A stretch of 12,001 bases of DNA from Pseudomonadota bacterium (GTDB lineage: Bacteria > Pseudomonadota > Gammaproteobacteria > SZUA-229): the NCBI GenBank assembly GCA_015222915.1, contig JADFWE010000228.1, positions 1 through 12,001 on the forward strand. Reading direction: 5' to 3'. Positions 1 to 6,874 of the stretch are shown here, piece after piece. The stretch's first letter is position 1. Every line of letters begins with the position of its first letter. The translations under genes and the position numbers were made by a program. The notes beneath the pieces were generated by a model. The model was not told the origin of the DNA. It ran no database searches and saw nothing but the letters and a program-made list of their open reading frames with translations.

Positions 1-27
1 TAGTATGAGAGAGGCGAGTTTAAAGTA

Positions 28-224
28 ATGGATCTATCGATCGCTCTTATATTTTATTTTGTTACACGGCCTGTATCTGGTCGGGCCGTTGGTCGTGATT
101 GCGATGCAGTCCGGATCAAAAGCATTTCTTGAATATGCAGACTATGATTAAGAAGGCAAATGACTCTATCGATAGAGAAATAAATCTCATGGATCGGAGT
201 ATTCAGGGCTACCAGGACACTTAA
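28..224 (+). pseudogene. Possible frameshifted small membrane-protein ORF
   Basis: An ATG at 28 follows a purine-rich stretch (GAGAGGCGAG, about 10 bases upstream) and opens MDLSIALIF, then runs into out-of-frame codons ending at 132. If one T in the ATTTTATTTTG run at 51-61 is skipped, the reading continues as a hydrophobic, coding-like segment (LLHGLYLVGPLVVIAMQSG, then a polar tail ending EYADYD) to a TAA at 149-151. A third frame overlaps that stop: ATG at 144 opens MIKKANDSIDRE and ends at a TAA at 222-224, fourteen bases before the next gene. I infer one short membrane protein split by one or two indels, or two overlapping small genes. I do not recognise a family. All pieces are short, so chance reading cannot be excluded. 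Confidence 0.3.
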
Positions 225-237
225 AGAGTAGGCATAC

Positions 238-1761
238 ATGACTTATCTGAAAAAACACTGGCGCGGTGAACTGTCGCTGGCAAAATCATTCTGGCTGAAT
301 ATGTTCGTGCTCAACATCGTGTTCACTATGCCGATGGTGCTATTGATGAACCCGCCGGAATATCTGCGCAGTGACAACATCATGTTATTTGCACTGGTCT
401 ATCTCGTACTGCATCTGTTTATCATCTATCCGTGGCAGGTGGTGGGTACCTGGCGGTCAGCAAATAATCATATCGTCATGCATCAGAGAAAATTCTGGGC
501 AAGGTTCACCCAGGTCCTGCTGGTGCTCGGTATACTCTCGACCATCGCGCAGACCATCGTCAATGCGCAGGTCTATTCTGAGATGTTTAAGTTTGCCACC
601 CGGCAGAGTGATTTCAGTGAATATACGGTTAAGATGACAGCGGATGGTCAGCGGGTCTATTTCAGGGGGTATATCGGTCCGGGTTCTCCTCAGGCGATCA
701 CGAAATTGTTAAAAGCTAACCCTGCTGCTGAAGGCATTATCCTGGATAGTCTCGGCGGTCTGGTCAAGGAGGCCATGACCATAAACAGGATAATAAAGAA
801 CAGCGGGCTCAATACCTATACGCTGGAGAGCTGTGTTTCGGCCTGCACTATCGCATTTATCGCCGGGAAACAGCGTTATGTCGGTGAGAGTGCAAACCTG
901 GGGTTTCATGGTTTCAGCTCGGTTTTCGAAGGCCCGGTCGTTGATTACAATAATGAGCGTGACCAGCGAGAAGCAGCGGATCTTTACCGTGAGGCCGGTG
1001 TCAGTGAAGACTTCATCGTGCACATGTTCACCGCGCAGAAAGATGATATGTGGTATCCGGCTTTTGCCGAACTGATGGAGCATTCGGTGGTGCATGGAGA
1101 AACGTCCACCATCGAGATTGCTGCAGATGATAAACATGGAGCTACCGATCAGGCGGAGATCGAAGGGTATCTGCTGGAGTATGAAGCCTATCGCCTGATC
1201 AAGCAATATGAGCCGGCCTTATATCAGCAGTTGGTCGCGAAGATGGAGAGCCTGTTGAACAATGGTGCCAGCATGGCTGAGCTGCAGCGTAGTATCGGTA
1301 ATTATGTCGAAGAGATAGCGGTAGCGAGTATGGTCAGAGCATCAGACGAAACGCTGGAGAAATTCGTACAGATACTGATAAGTTCGGGCCGCAAGATCGT
1401 GCGACAGGACGCCTTCGCCTGTATGCAGTATTTTTTCCCTGACCAGTATGGTAATGCGGACATCCGTCACTACCTGGAAGATAGTGATTTCGAAGAACTG
1501 AATAATGTGTTCGCCATGATCATCAAAGATGCCTATACCAGACCGATGCCGGATATCGATGTCGAAAAAGGTGATGTGGTGATAAACGATGTGGTCGAAC
1601 GACTGGGTGATGATGTTAAATACCTTGATCCGACGAATACGCATGGCGCTGAAGATTATAAAAAAGCCTGCGATGTCATGATCGCTTTCTATGATGAGAT
1701 CATCCATCATGACAGGGAAGAGGCGGTGAATGCTCTGCGTTACCTGTTTGCCAGTGAGTAG
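238..1761 (+). CDS. Membrane-anchored ClpP/SDH-like serine protease candidate
   Basis: A 507-residue protein. Three hydrophobic segments at about residues 18-37, 48-66 and 91-110 have positive flanks (KKHWR before the first; the loop TWRSANNH...QRKFW between the second and third). This predicts a cytoplasmic N-terminus and the rest in the periplasm. Residues 130-230 carry a ClpP/crotonase-like core: DSLGG at 170-174 (oxyanion-hole-like glycines), then SCVSACTIAFIAG with candidate nucleophile Ser201, and GFHGF with candidate His224. The Ser-His distance of 23 is close to the 25 seen in ClpP. The acid member of the triad was not identified. Residues 235-507 are acidic, helix-rich and unassigned. 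An AGG at 230-232 lies five bases before the ATG. The likely role is processing of membrane or periplasmic proteins. Function is inferred from motifs only; a non-proteolytic member of the fold is possible. The gene stands alone on this strand and ends at a strong terminator. Confidence 0.8.
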   Translation: MTYLKKHWRGELSLAKSFWLNMFVLNIVFTMPMVLLMNPPEYLRSDNIMLFALVYLVLHLFIIYPWQVVGTWRSANNHIVMHQRKFWARFTQVLLVLGILSTIAQTIVNAQVYSEMFKFATRQSDFSEYTVKMTADGQRVYFRGYIGPGSPQAITKLLKANPAAEGIILDSLGGLVKEAMTINRIIKNSGLNTYTLESCVSACTIAFIAGKQRYVGESANLGFHGFSSVFEGPVVDYNNERDQREAADLYREAGVSEDFIVHMFTAQKDDMWYPAFAELMEHSVVHGETSTIEIAADDKHGATDQAEIEGYLLEYEAYRLIKQYEPALYQQLVAKMESLLNNGASMAELQRSIGNYVEEIAVASMVRASDETLEKFVQILISSGRKIVRQDAFACMQYFFPDQYGNADIRHYLEDSDFEELNNVFAMIIKDAYTRPMPDIDVEKGDVVINDVVERLGDDVKYLDPTNTHGAEDYKKACDVMIAFYDEIIHHDREEAVNALRYLFASE

Positions 1762-1815
1762 CTGGAACTGTTCGAATTAATGGAAGAAGACCGGAAGCGT
1801 TAGAGCCGGAATAAA

Positions 1816-1858
1816 AAAACATCCCTGATCGGTCGTTGTGACTGATCAGGGATGTTTT
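1816..1858. terminator. Rho-independent terminator, 19-bp stem
   Basis: A near-perfect hairpin: 1816-1834 pairs with 1840-1858 (18 Watson-Crick pairs and one G-T), with the five-base loop GTTGT. The arms begin with AAAAC and end with GTTTT, so each strand has a T-run on its 3' side and it could act in both directions. It sits 54 bases after the protease gene stop and between two convergent genes, which fits a bidirectional terminator. Confidence 0.85.
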
Positions 1859-1859
1859 G

Positions 1860-2090
1860 TTACCTCATCACTGCTGTCCCGTTAACTCCAGGCGTAATCA
1901 GCTTAAACAACTACCATATCTGAAGTGGCGCCAGTGTCTGCTGCCCGAGACATGAATGGCAAGTTGCCGCTGAGACACGCTGCAAATACTTCCATGTACG
2001 TTCGAATGCCGCGTCCATGCGGCATTCGGTCGCAGCAGAAACTTGCCACCCATGTCTCTCATCGTTAGCGGGATAGCAATATTGCCTCAT
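1860..2090. repeat. Nested imperfect palindrome with flanking direct repeats (MITE-like or structured RNA)
   Basis: The space between the convergent genes is not random. Outer arms 1872-1886 and 2064-2078 pair over 15 positions (13 Watson-Crick, two G-T). A second pair, 1947-1965 with 2040-2058, pairs at 17 of 19 positions. GCTGC at 1979-1983 pairs with GCAGC at 2032-2036, and the centre is a perfect 10-bp hairpin (2003-2012 with 2019-2028, loop GTCCAT). The whole is bracketed by TTACCTCAT (1860-1868) and TTGCCTCAT (2082-2090), one mismatch, which could be a target-site duplication. There is no ORF of note inside. I infer a small non-autonomous mobile element, a repeat of the REP/ERIC kind, or a structured RNA. 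It was not recognised as a known family. Confidence 0.55.
2003..2028. repeat. Perfect 10-bp central hairpin of the palindromic element
   Basis: CGAATGCCGC at 2003-2012 is followed by a six-base loop and its exact reverse complement at 2019-2028. It is the apex of the larger nested palindrome. No T-run follows on either strand, so it is not a terminator. Confidence 0.7.
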
Positions 2091-2107
2091 AAATTTTATA
2101 ATTTATG
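2088..2107. repeat. AT-only inverted repeat over the stop codon of the 719-residue gene
   Basis: CATAAATT at 2088-2095 and AATTTATG at 2100-2107 are exact reverse complements around TTAT. The repeat covers the TAA stop of the minus-strand gene (2103-2105) and overlaps the right-hand copy of the 9-bp direct repeat. It is too weak in G+C for a classical terminator. It may be part of the neighbouring palindrome's insertion site or chance in AT-rich DNA. Confidence 0.4.
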
Positions 2108-4241
2108 TGTTTACGGCCAGTTTGCTTATGACTGATCTCGACGAACATTTATCGATGACGATAGCGTCGATGTCCTGGTCGTGATAGATGAAACCATAAC
2201 CATTCCGGATATGCGATCTTGCCCATAATCTCAGGGCAAAAGCACAGGTATCGTCCAGGCCGCTTAGCAGAGGTGCACCACTGATCACAGCATTACTGGT
2301 TCCCGGTAGACCGTTGTTCGACGAATGCCAGGGACCTAGTGCGACTTCACTACCTGACCCTCTGGTGTACCAGAGCCGCCATTCGCGCAGGCGATTATTC
2401 TCCTGGGAAGCATGAACGTGGATCTGCAGGTCAAGCGTGTCTGACCATGGGATGACACCGCAATCATTCGTCACCGACGGTATTTCGATTTCAGCGACTG
2501 GCGGCTTGTTGTCCACTGTTATCAGGAGGTCACAATGGTCTGTCATCTCGGGTAAGGGGGCAGGTGGAGCACCGTTTCCAATACCTGCACCATTGAGATA
2601 ATCGACCGTATTCGAGGCAGTATCGAGGTAGTTGCCGTTTTTATCGAATACTTCCATGCGCAGGATGTAGCTGTCGGTGTCCTCTTCGGTCCACAGCGTT
2701 TTCCAGATGCCGATCCAGTCCGGGTTATACCAGTAGTAGTCATCGAAGTTGCGTATCTCATAGAGGCTGGTCGTAGTGTTTACCGTGTATGGCCCCAGTT
2801 TGTGGGATTCGCCGTCCAGGGTGACTTTACTTACACGGGTGTCATTGAGATCGATGTCGATGTATTTGAACTCATCATCACTGCTGCCCTGTCTGGCATA
2901 AGACAGCCGGTAATAGAAGTACGGCGTCGGGTCACCAACATCGGGGTCGCTGTGTGTCAGGGCGTCGCCAAATTGCCCGTGCACATTCAGGTTAGAGCCA
3001 TAGGCTACATTGTCATATGTTGCGTCATTGTATAACCCGCTTGTCTGGCTGATCTGATAGACCTCATCATTACCAATACGGGTGAAAAATACCGGTGTGC
3101 CGGCAGGTGGTTGATAGCAGCGGCTGTTACCGCAGACGGCATCTTCATTATCGAGGAACAGATCGATGTGGGCATTATGGACGTTCCACCGTGTACTGCT
3201 GTACGGGTCCATATAGATAACGGTAGAAACACCGTTGATGACCTGCGTGATCCTGACGATGATGTCCGGGCGAGAATCAAAACGCAGGCGTCCGAGGCGG
3301 AAATAATATGGCTGCCAGTCGAAGCAGCAGGTGAATGCGCCGTGGCAGTCGGTGTAGGTGGTACAGAGCAGCTGTTTGCTGTAGTAACAGTGCGGAAATA
3401 TATGCCACGGTGCGGTTTTAGAGGTGAGTGTAAGTCCATCCAGGCGCTTGTTGGTCACCAGGGCGCTTCTCTGGTGTTGCTCGGGGCCCGGGTTCAGCGA
3501 AAGATCTGCTGCAATAGCGGATTTAACAGCGCCGGTAGTGCGCTGAGCAGCGCTGACACCATATACACTGTTTTCAGCTGGTCTGAAATCCGGGCGAGGG
3601 TCAGGGCCGGGTTCCGGAAATGGGCCCGGAAATGGACCTGGAAAAGGGCCTGGAAAAGGGCCAGGAATGGGTGGATTTCTGATCAGGTCGGGAATCCGGA
3701 TGACCGGTGTATCGATGATACCGGGCAGCCGGTCAAGCCACGGCCATAGACATGCATCGCGGTCGACATCGAAGATCTCAACTTTCACATAGGGTAAAGG
3801 GCAGAGTTCATGGTGGCCGACCTGGTGAATATGTTTACGTATATGGCCATTTATACAGATGCGTTCTGTTCGCCATAGTCGCCAGATATCCAGCGGTAGC
3901 AACGTGTCAAAGCGCAATAAAAACTGTTTGCCTTTTTTCTGCCAGTCCTGTGCATCGACGCGTTTGCTGAAAGCGCTGGAGCTGCGAATCTTTTGTGGAT
4001 CGCCAATGGGGCCGATAAGCAGTTCGATGTTTGCTGGTTTTCTCAACGCAACGGCTATACGATAGTTTCCGCTATCATCAAGTTCACCCCGCCCGAGCAA
4101 GCCGCCGGCCCGGTCGAATACATAGATGTTAAGTTCGGGTTGTGCAGGCTCGCATTCCTTCTGTTGCAGAGTGATCGTGCCTTCGATAGAGAAGCTGGAA
4201 GCGCTGCGCCTTTTTTCCTCTTTGATTTTTTCGTTTTTCAT
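2103..4241 (-). CDS. Large protein of unknown function with transthyretin-like beta domains and PGPF repeat linker
   Basis: The frame is open from an ATG at 4262 (719 residues), but the start at 4241 (712 residues) is chosen because AAGGA at 4250-4254 lies eight bases before it. Numbering here follows the 719-residue frame. The N-terminus is short, lysine-rich and lacks a signal peptide. Residues 24-85 (FSIEGTITL ... DDSGNYRI) and about 296-345 (TYTDCHGAFTC) have the 'D-x-x-G-x-[YF]' signature of carboxypeptidase-regulatory/transthyretin-like folds; 134-172 (CINGHIRK ... VKVEIFDVD) is a likely further copy. A proline-rich linker, four PGPF units, spans about 199-222. Residues 586-712 look like an Ig-like beta domain. 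There are many cysteines (37, 136, 154, 171, 292, 300, 306, 312, 313, 377, 382), odd for a protein with no visible export signal. It lies downstream of two outer-membrane protein genes on the same strand. No function is assigned; a structural, surface or particle-associated protein is possible. Confidence 0.75.
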   Translation of the reverse strand: MKNEKIKEEKRRSASSFSIEGTITLQQKECEPAQPELNIYVFDRAGGLLGRGELDDSGNYRIAVALRKPANIELLIGPIGDPQKIRSSSAFSKRVDAQDWQKKGKQFLLRFDTLLPLDIWRLWRTERICINGHIRKHIHQVGHHELCPLPYVKVEIFDVDRDACLWPWLDRLPGIIDTPVIRIPDLIRNPPIPGPFPGPFPGPFPGPFPEPGPDPRPDFRPAENSVYGVSAAQRTTGAVKSAIAADLSLNPGPEQHQRSALVTNKRLDGLTLTSKTAPWHIFPHCYYSKQLLCTTYTDCHGAFTCCFDWQPYYFRLGRLRFDSRPDIIVRITQVINGVSTVIYMDPYSSTRWNVHNAHIDLFLDNEDAVCGNSRCYQPPAGTPVFFTRIGNDEVYQISQTSGLYNDATYDNVAYGSNLNVHGQFGDALTHSDPDVGDPTPYFYYRLSYARQGSSDDEFKYIDIDLNDTRVSKVTLDGESHKLGPYTVNTTTSLYEIRNFDDYYWYNPDWIGIWKTLWTEEDTDSYILRMEVFDKNGNYLDTASNTVDYLNGAGIGNGAPPAPLPEMTDHCDLLITVDNKPPVAEIEIPSVTNDCGVIPWSDTLDLQIHVHASQENNRLREWRLWYTRGSGSEVALGPWHSSNNGLPGTSNAVISGAPLLSGLDDTCAFALRLWARSHIRNGYGFIYHDQDIDAIVIDKCSSRSVISKLAVNT
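3613..3672 (-). repeat. Five 12-bp tandem repeats encoding the PGPF linker
   Basis: On the + strand the unit is CCNGGAAANGGN, repeated in register at 3613, 3625, 3637, 3649 and (diverged) 3661. The two central copies are identical. A multiple of three bases keeps the frame, so copy number can vary without breaking the protein. It encodes Pro-Gly-Pro-Phe repeats between beta domains. Confidence 0.85.
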
Positions 4242-4249
4242 TTTAGACA

Positions 4250-4254
4250 TCCTT
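4250..4254 (-). promoter_or_regulatory. Ribosome binding site that sets the start of the 712/719-residue gene
   Basis: Minus-strand AAGGA with an eight-base spacer to the ATG at 4241-4239. The upstream in-frame ATG at 4250 overlaps this site, and the one at 4262 has its nearest purine-rich site (AGAGGA) about 18 bases away, too far for normal use. Confidence 0.6.
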
Positions 4255-4262
4255 TTTTCCAT

Positions 4263-4614
4263 TTGATATGAAGTTACATCCTCTTTAAGCGTGAAACTCT
4301 CACGCGGAGTGGTACATGTCGGTAAAGTTCAGCTGACACCAGGTTCAATCGACATTGCCACCCGGTAACTATAGCCCCGGTAAAAGTAAACAGGTGTCAG
4401 ATAAATGCACCAGTCACTGTAATATTTTGATGGATAGTGCTGTAGGGTATTTCTTACAGGGAGTCGATCATAGGTTTGCGGGCCCGGGAATCATGAGCTG
4501 ATATCCGTTCAGGACTTATCAGGGGGGGCAGGAGTCGAGTTGATGTGTTGCTATGGGATGCTCCGTGAGATGAAGCGAGCCCGCAATCAGTACTGATGAT
4601 GAGGCAGGCGGATA
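4263..4614. other. 352-base intergenic region without a recognised gene
   Basis: No ORF above about 25 codons with a credible ribosome site was found on either strand. It holds several short inverted repeats: GCGTGA/TCACGC (4288-4304), CTGACACC (4333-4340) with GGTGTCAG (4393-4400), and TTGCGGGC (4476-4483) with GCCCGCAA (4579-4586). CCCGGTAA occurs twice (4361-4368, 4376-4383). On the minus strand a TATAGT near 4369-4374 could be a -10 box, but no matching -35 was seen. It probably holds the promoter and leader of the downstream large gene. Confidence 0.4.
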
Positions 4615-5346
4615 TTAAAAATGTATGCCGAGGCCTATCTGTAATCCATTCAGCGTGACCTCACTCAGGATATCACCGTCCTTGAAGTCGATCTTGAAAT
4701 AGCGATAGCCCATAGAGAAAGAGAGATACCTGTTTATCAGGTATTGCACATCAGCGGTAAAATTGTACATCCGTTTCGTGTCGACGTTAAAGCCGCCGAT
4801 ATCGCCTCGTACCCAGCCATGCCAGTTATCGGAAAACGGGTGGTGGTAACGTAATCCGATGATCGGATCTGTCCAGACGTTCTCTGATGTTTTAGTCGGC
4901 GATGTTGTAAGAGGTGGAGATAAGCTCAGGGTGACATCGATGTCCAGAAATGAGCGCCTGACACCGGCGATAAGATCCAGGTCAGCCCCGTGTGATATCT
5001 GGTAACGTGCAGAGAGTTCGATAAAGCCCAGCTCAGAACCAGCAACGATATTGGCGACTGTTCTATCGGTAGTGTCTTCATACCGTGCTCGCAGGCTGTC
5101 GAACAGGATGCCAAAAGAACCGCGGTTTGCTTCAAATTTTATCGACAGGTAACTGTCCAGATTGTCGAGGGTAAAAAAACTGTAGTCTGGCGGGGAGATA
5201 TCACCACCGCTGTCACCGGATCCTCTCGCATCTACAGAGGCGTTCCAGAGAACGGGTGTGACCACGAACTGCCAGCTGCTTTCTTCCTGTGATAATGCAG
5301 GGAATGAAAAAAGAAGGGAGATGTAGAGGATGAGAAGTCGATGCAT
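4615..5346 (-). CDS. Outer-membrane beta-barrel protein candidate, 243 residues
   Basis: The N-terminus is a clear signal peptide (MHRLLILYISLLFSFPALSQ, cleavage near residue 20). The mature part opens with W-x-F-V-V-T-P-V-L-W, an opening often seen in small proteobacterial outer-membrane proteins. It then alternates hydrophobic and polar residues in about eight strands, for example YLSIKFEA, GFIELSARYQI, LDLIAGVRRSF, PIIGLRYHHPF, GWVRGDIGGF, FTADVQYLI, LSFSMGYRYFKI. The chain ends GLQIGLGIHF with a C-terminal Phe, the usual barrel-assembly signal. The size fits an eight-stranded barrel. The exact family and any ligand are unknown. There is no clear Shine-Dalgarno before the ATG. The gene follows the lipoprotein gene by 113 bases that contain its own likely -10 box and a palindrome. 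Confidence 0.8.
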   Translation of the reverse strand: MHRLLILYISLLFSFPALSQEESSWQFVVTPVLWNASVDARGSGDSGGDISPPDYSFFTLDNLDSYLSIKFEANRGSFGILFDSLRARYEDTTDRTVANIVAGSELGFIELSARYQISHGADLDLIAGVRRSFLDIDVTLSLSPPLTTSPTKTSENVWTDPIIGLRYHHPFSDNWHGWVRGDIGGFNVDTKRMYNFTADVQYLINRYLSFSMGYRYFKIDFKDGDILSEVTLNGLQIGLGIHF

Positions 5347-5369
5347 GTGTGTGCGGGCTCGCTGCCAAT

Positions 5370-5375
5370 ATTATA
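5370..5375 (-). promoter_or_regulatory. Candidate -10 box for the 243-residue barrel gene
   Basis: Minus strand reads TATAAT, a perfect sigma-70 -10 hexamer, about 24 bases before the ATG. No good TTGACA lies 16-18 bases upstream; that position falls in the palindrome at 5382-5408, so the promoter may depend on an activator or be blocked by a repressor. Prediction only. Confidence 0.4.
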
Positions 5376-5381
5376 TATTTC

Positions 5382-5408
5382 GCGGATCAGTATATAGTAT
5401 TGATCCGC
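5382..5408. promoter_or_regulatory. Palindromic operator candidate, 8-bp arms
   Basis: GCGGATCA at 5382-5389 and TGATCCGC at 5401-5408 are exact reverse complements separated by 11 AT-rich bases. The dyad covers the -35 zone upstream of the TATAAT at 5370-5375. Spacing suits a dimeric regulator on two neighbouring DNA faces. It could instead form an RNA hairpin in a transcript running through from the lipoprotein gene; no T-run follows it on the minus strand, so a terminator is less likely. Confidence 0.45.
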
Positions 5409-5459
5409 ATTTCGAATAAAAAAATCGTAAGTTGCATTTAAGCTATTTCGGTTGATGTT

Positions 5460-5903
5460 TTAAGCATCGTCAGGCAGTTGTCGGGTGCACTGAAGCGGGT
5501 CAACCGGTTCCAGTCTCACTGACCATAAACTGTTTTTCCTGTGCCAGCGATAGAGTGTCAGCGGGTACGCGTTCTCATGGTCGGTTATCTCGTAGGCGGT
5601 GCCTGCTGCTGCCGCCCAGCTGAACGTGCAGAAGTAATCGTACTGGTACGTGTTATATACAACGGTCAGCGTAGTATCTCCTGCTTCGATGTCCATGCGA
5701 TAAGTCTTTTCTATATCCGTACCGTTAACCGCTACGATCGGGTAGTTGGATTCCACCAGGGCGTAATCCGCGTTTTTGAAAACGGGCGCCTGTACACAAC
5801 TGCTGATCATCAGGCTCAGACTCAGGATCGCGCACAGGGGTATGTTCTGTCTCATAAAGAAAGATGATGGCGGTAATCGTCTGTTTAATATTTTATCTAT
5901 CAT
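5460..5903 (-). CDS. Outer-membrane or periplasmic lipoprotein, 147 residues
   Basis: The start ATG (5903) overlaps the TGA of the upstream gene as ATGA, which argues for translational coupling and for this start over the in-frame Met17 (5855), which has no visible ribosome site. A hydrophobic stretch (IPLCAILSLSLMISSC) ends in a lipobox with Cys36, the predicted lipidated residue; the next residue, Val, does not suggest inner-membrane retention. The mature part (about 111 residues) is beta-rich with two further cysteines (in DYFCTFSW and PLQCTRQL) that could pair. I do not recognise the family. Coupling to a barrel protein suggests that the two act together at the outer membrane, as lipoprotein-barrel pairs often do, but this is inference. 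Confidence 0.75.
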   Translation of the reverse strand: MIDKILNRRLPPSSFFMRQNIPLCAILSLSLMISSCVQAPVFKNADYALVESNYPIVAVNGTDIEKTYRMDIEAGDTTLTVVYNTYQYDYFCTFSWAAAAGTAYEITDHENAYPLTLYRWHRKNSLWSVRLEPVDPLQCTRQLPDDA

Positions 5904-6874
5904 CGTGCTGTCAGTCCCACATTAAAGCCATCGACATTCCTGCTGGTGATGACGCCTGCGCTAATCCCGACGTACTGCCAGCCAAACCAGTCAAGTGGTT
6001 TTATATTCAGCCTCCACTCCATACCGGCGCCGACTTCGAACAGGCCGGTGTAACCCAGCGCCCGGTTATCCTGCGAGATGAAATTAATGTGATTTGCATA
6101 GGCCATCCAGCGCCATGGTCTGGCTGACATCGTTAGCGAGGTCGGGCCGCTGATCTGACTTTTTAACTGCGCGGTCTGGCTCCATGCATGGGTATCCAGA
6201 ATCGGTTCGGTCTCACTGAAAGAATCGGTGTATATCAGGTTGTAATGCGCGGATAACTCCATCCTGTAGTCGTCATGCCAGTACCAGTAAAGGGCGTCGA
6301 TAGATGCGGTGGTGGACAGCAGCTGTGCGCTATTATCAATGTCTATCGTTGATGGGTTTCCATCGCTGTAGAGATCGCCATTGATGCTGGTACTTGTCTG
6401 CATGTCTGAAACAGCTAATGTCAGTACGGGGCGCAGTTTGAAGTGCTCATTGACCGGGAAGCTAAGTCCCAGGGATCCGCGTAAGGTGATGATGTCACGC
6501 CGCAGGTTGATCTTTATCGGCTGGCCAGTCGTAGAGGTAAGTCGAATATTATCGACCAGAGATCCGCCGACGACAGCAAGTCCCCAGTATCCATTAAATA
6601 TATAATCCTGCAGGGTGATCTCTGCATTAAACCCCAGGCTGGATCGCCACTGGTTAGAGTTGCGTTCATCATTATCGACATTGAGTGTTGCTCCTTCCAG
6701 ACCGGGTGATGTTGTGGTATTGATGAAGGCAAAAGCAGCATTACGAATATCAGTGTCTGAGATATCGACCAGGTCTAACAAGGGGGTGACCTCCTGTGCC
6801 ATCGCCAGGCGGCTTGTGAGTAATGCTGAAAGAAACATTACTGGCATAGATATGGTCGATGAAAGGAGTTTCAT
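5900..6874 (-). CDS. Outer-membrane beta-barrel protein candidate, 324 residues
   Basis: A signal peptide is visible (residues 1-26, cleavage after AMA at 24-26). The mature protein alternates hydrophobic and polar residues in amphipathic strands such as YWGLAVVGG, ITLRGSLGLSF, FKLRPVLTLAVS, YRMELSAHYNLIY, SLTMSARPWRWM, YTGLFEVGAGMEWRL and YVGISAGVIT, ending NVDGFNVGLTAR. This resembles stand-alone autotransporter-type barrels (Pfam 'solitary outer membrane autotransporter beta-barrel', Omp_AT), but that call is from memory of the style of sequence and is not certain. The last residue is Arg, not the usual aromatic. It is the first gene of the leftward block and overlaps the lipoprotein gene by four bases. 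No Shine-Dalgarno precedes the ATG. A TATAAT lies about 55 bases upstream. Confidence 0.75.
   Translation of the reverse strand: MKLLSSTISMPVMFLSALLTSRLAMAQEVTPLLDLVDISDTDIRNAAFAFINTTTSPGLEGATLNVDNDERNSNQWRSSLGFNAEITLQDYIFNGYWGLAVVGGSLVDNIRLTSTTGQPIKINLRRDIITLRGSLGLSFPVNEHFKLRPVLTLAVSDMQTSTSINGDLYSDGNPSTIDIDNSAQLLSTTASIDALYWYWHDDYRMELSAHYNLIYTDSFSETEPILDTHAWSQTAQLKSQISGPTSLTMSARPWRWMAYANHINFISQDNRALGYTGLFEVGAGMEWRLNIKPLDWFGWQYVGISAGVITSRNVDGFNVGLTAR

Noticed and set aside
54..239. 61-residue minus-strand ORF
   Set aside because: No ribosome site, no motif, and it overlaps the start of the protease gene and the + strand small-ORF remnant.
709..1206. 165-residue minus-strand ORF
   Set aside because: It is a shadow of the protease gene; the + strand frame has the catalytic motifs and membrane segments.
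1860..2090. Integron attC site
   Set aside because: The outer arms contain GTTAAC and GTTAGC, but the conserved GTTRRRY and RYYYAAC core sites are not in the right form and no cassette or integrase gene is near.
3613..3672. CRISPR-like repeats
   Set aside because: The unit is 12 bp with no spacers and is in frame within a gene.
3111..3749. 212-residue + strand ORF opposite the large beta protein
   Set aside because: It runs antisense to the well-supported minus-strand gene, is shaped by the repeat linker (Trp/Lys/Arg-rich), and has no ribosome site or recognisable domain.
2103..4262. Secreted adhesin
   Set aside because: No signal peptide or anchor is visible, so an adhesin role is not claimed.
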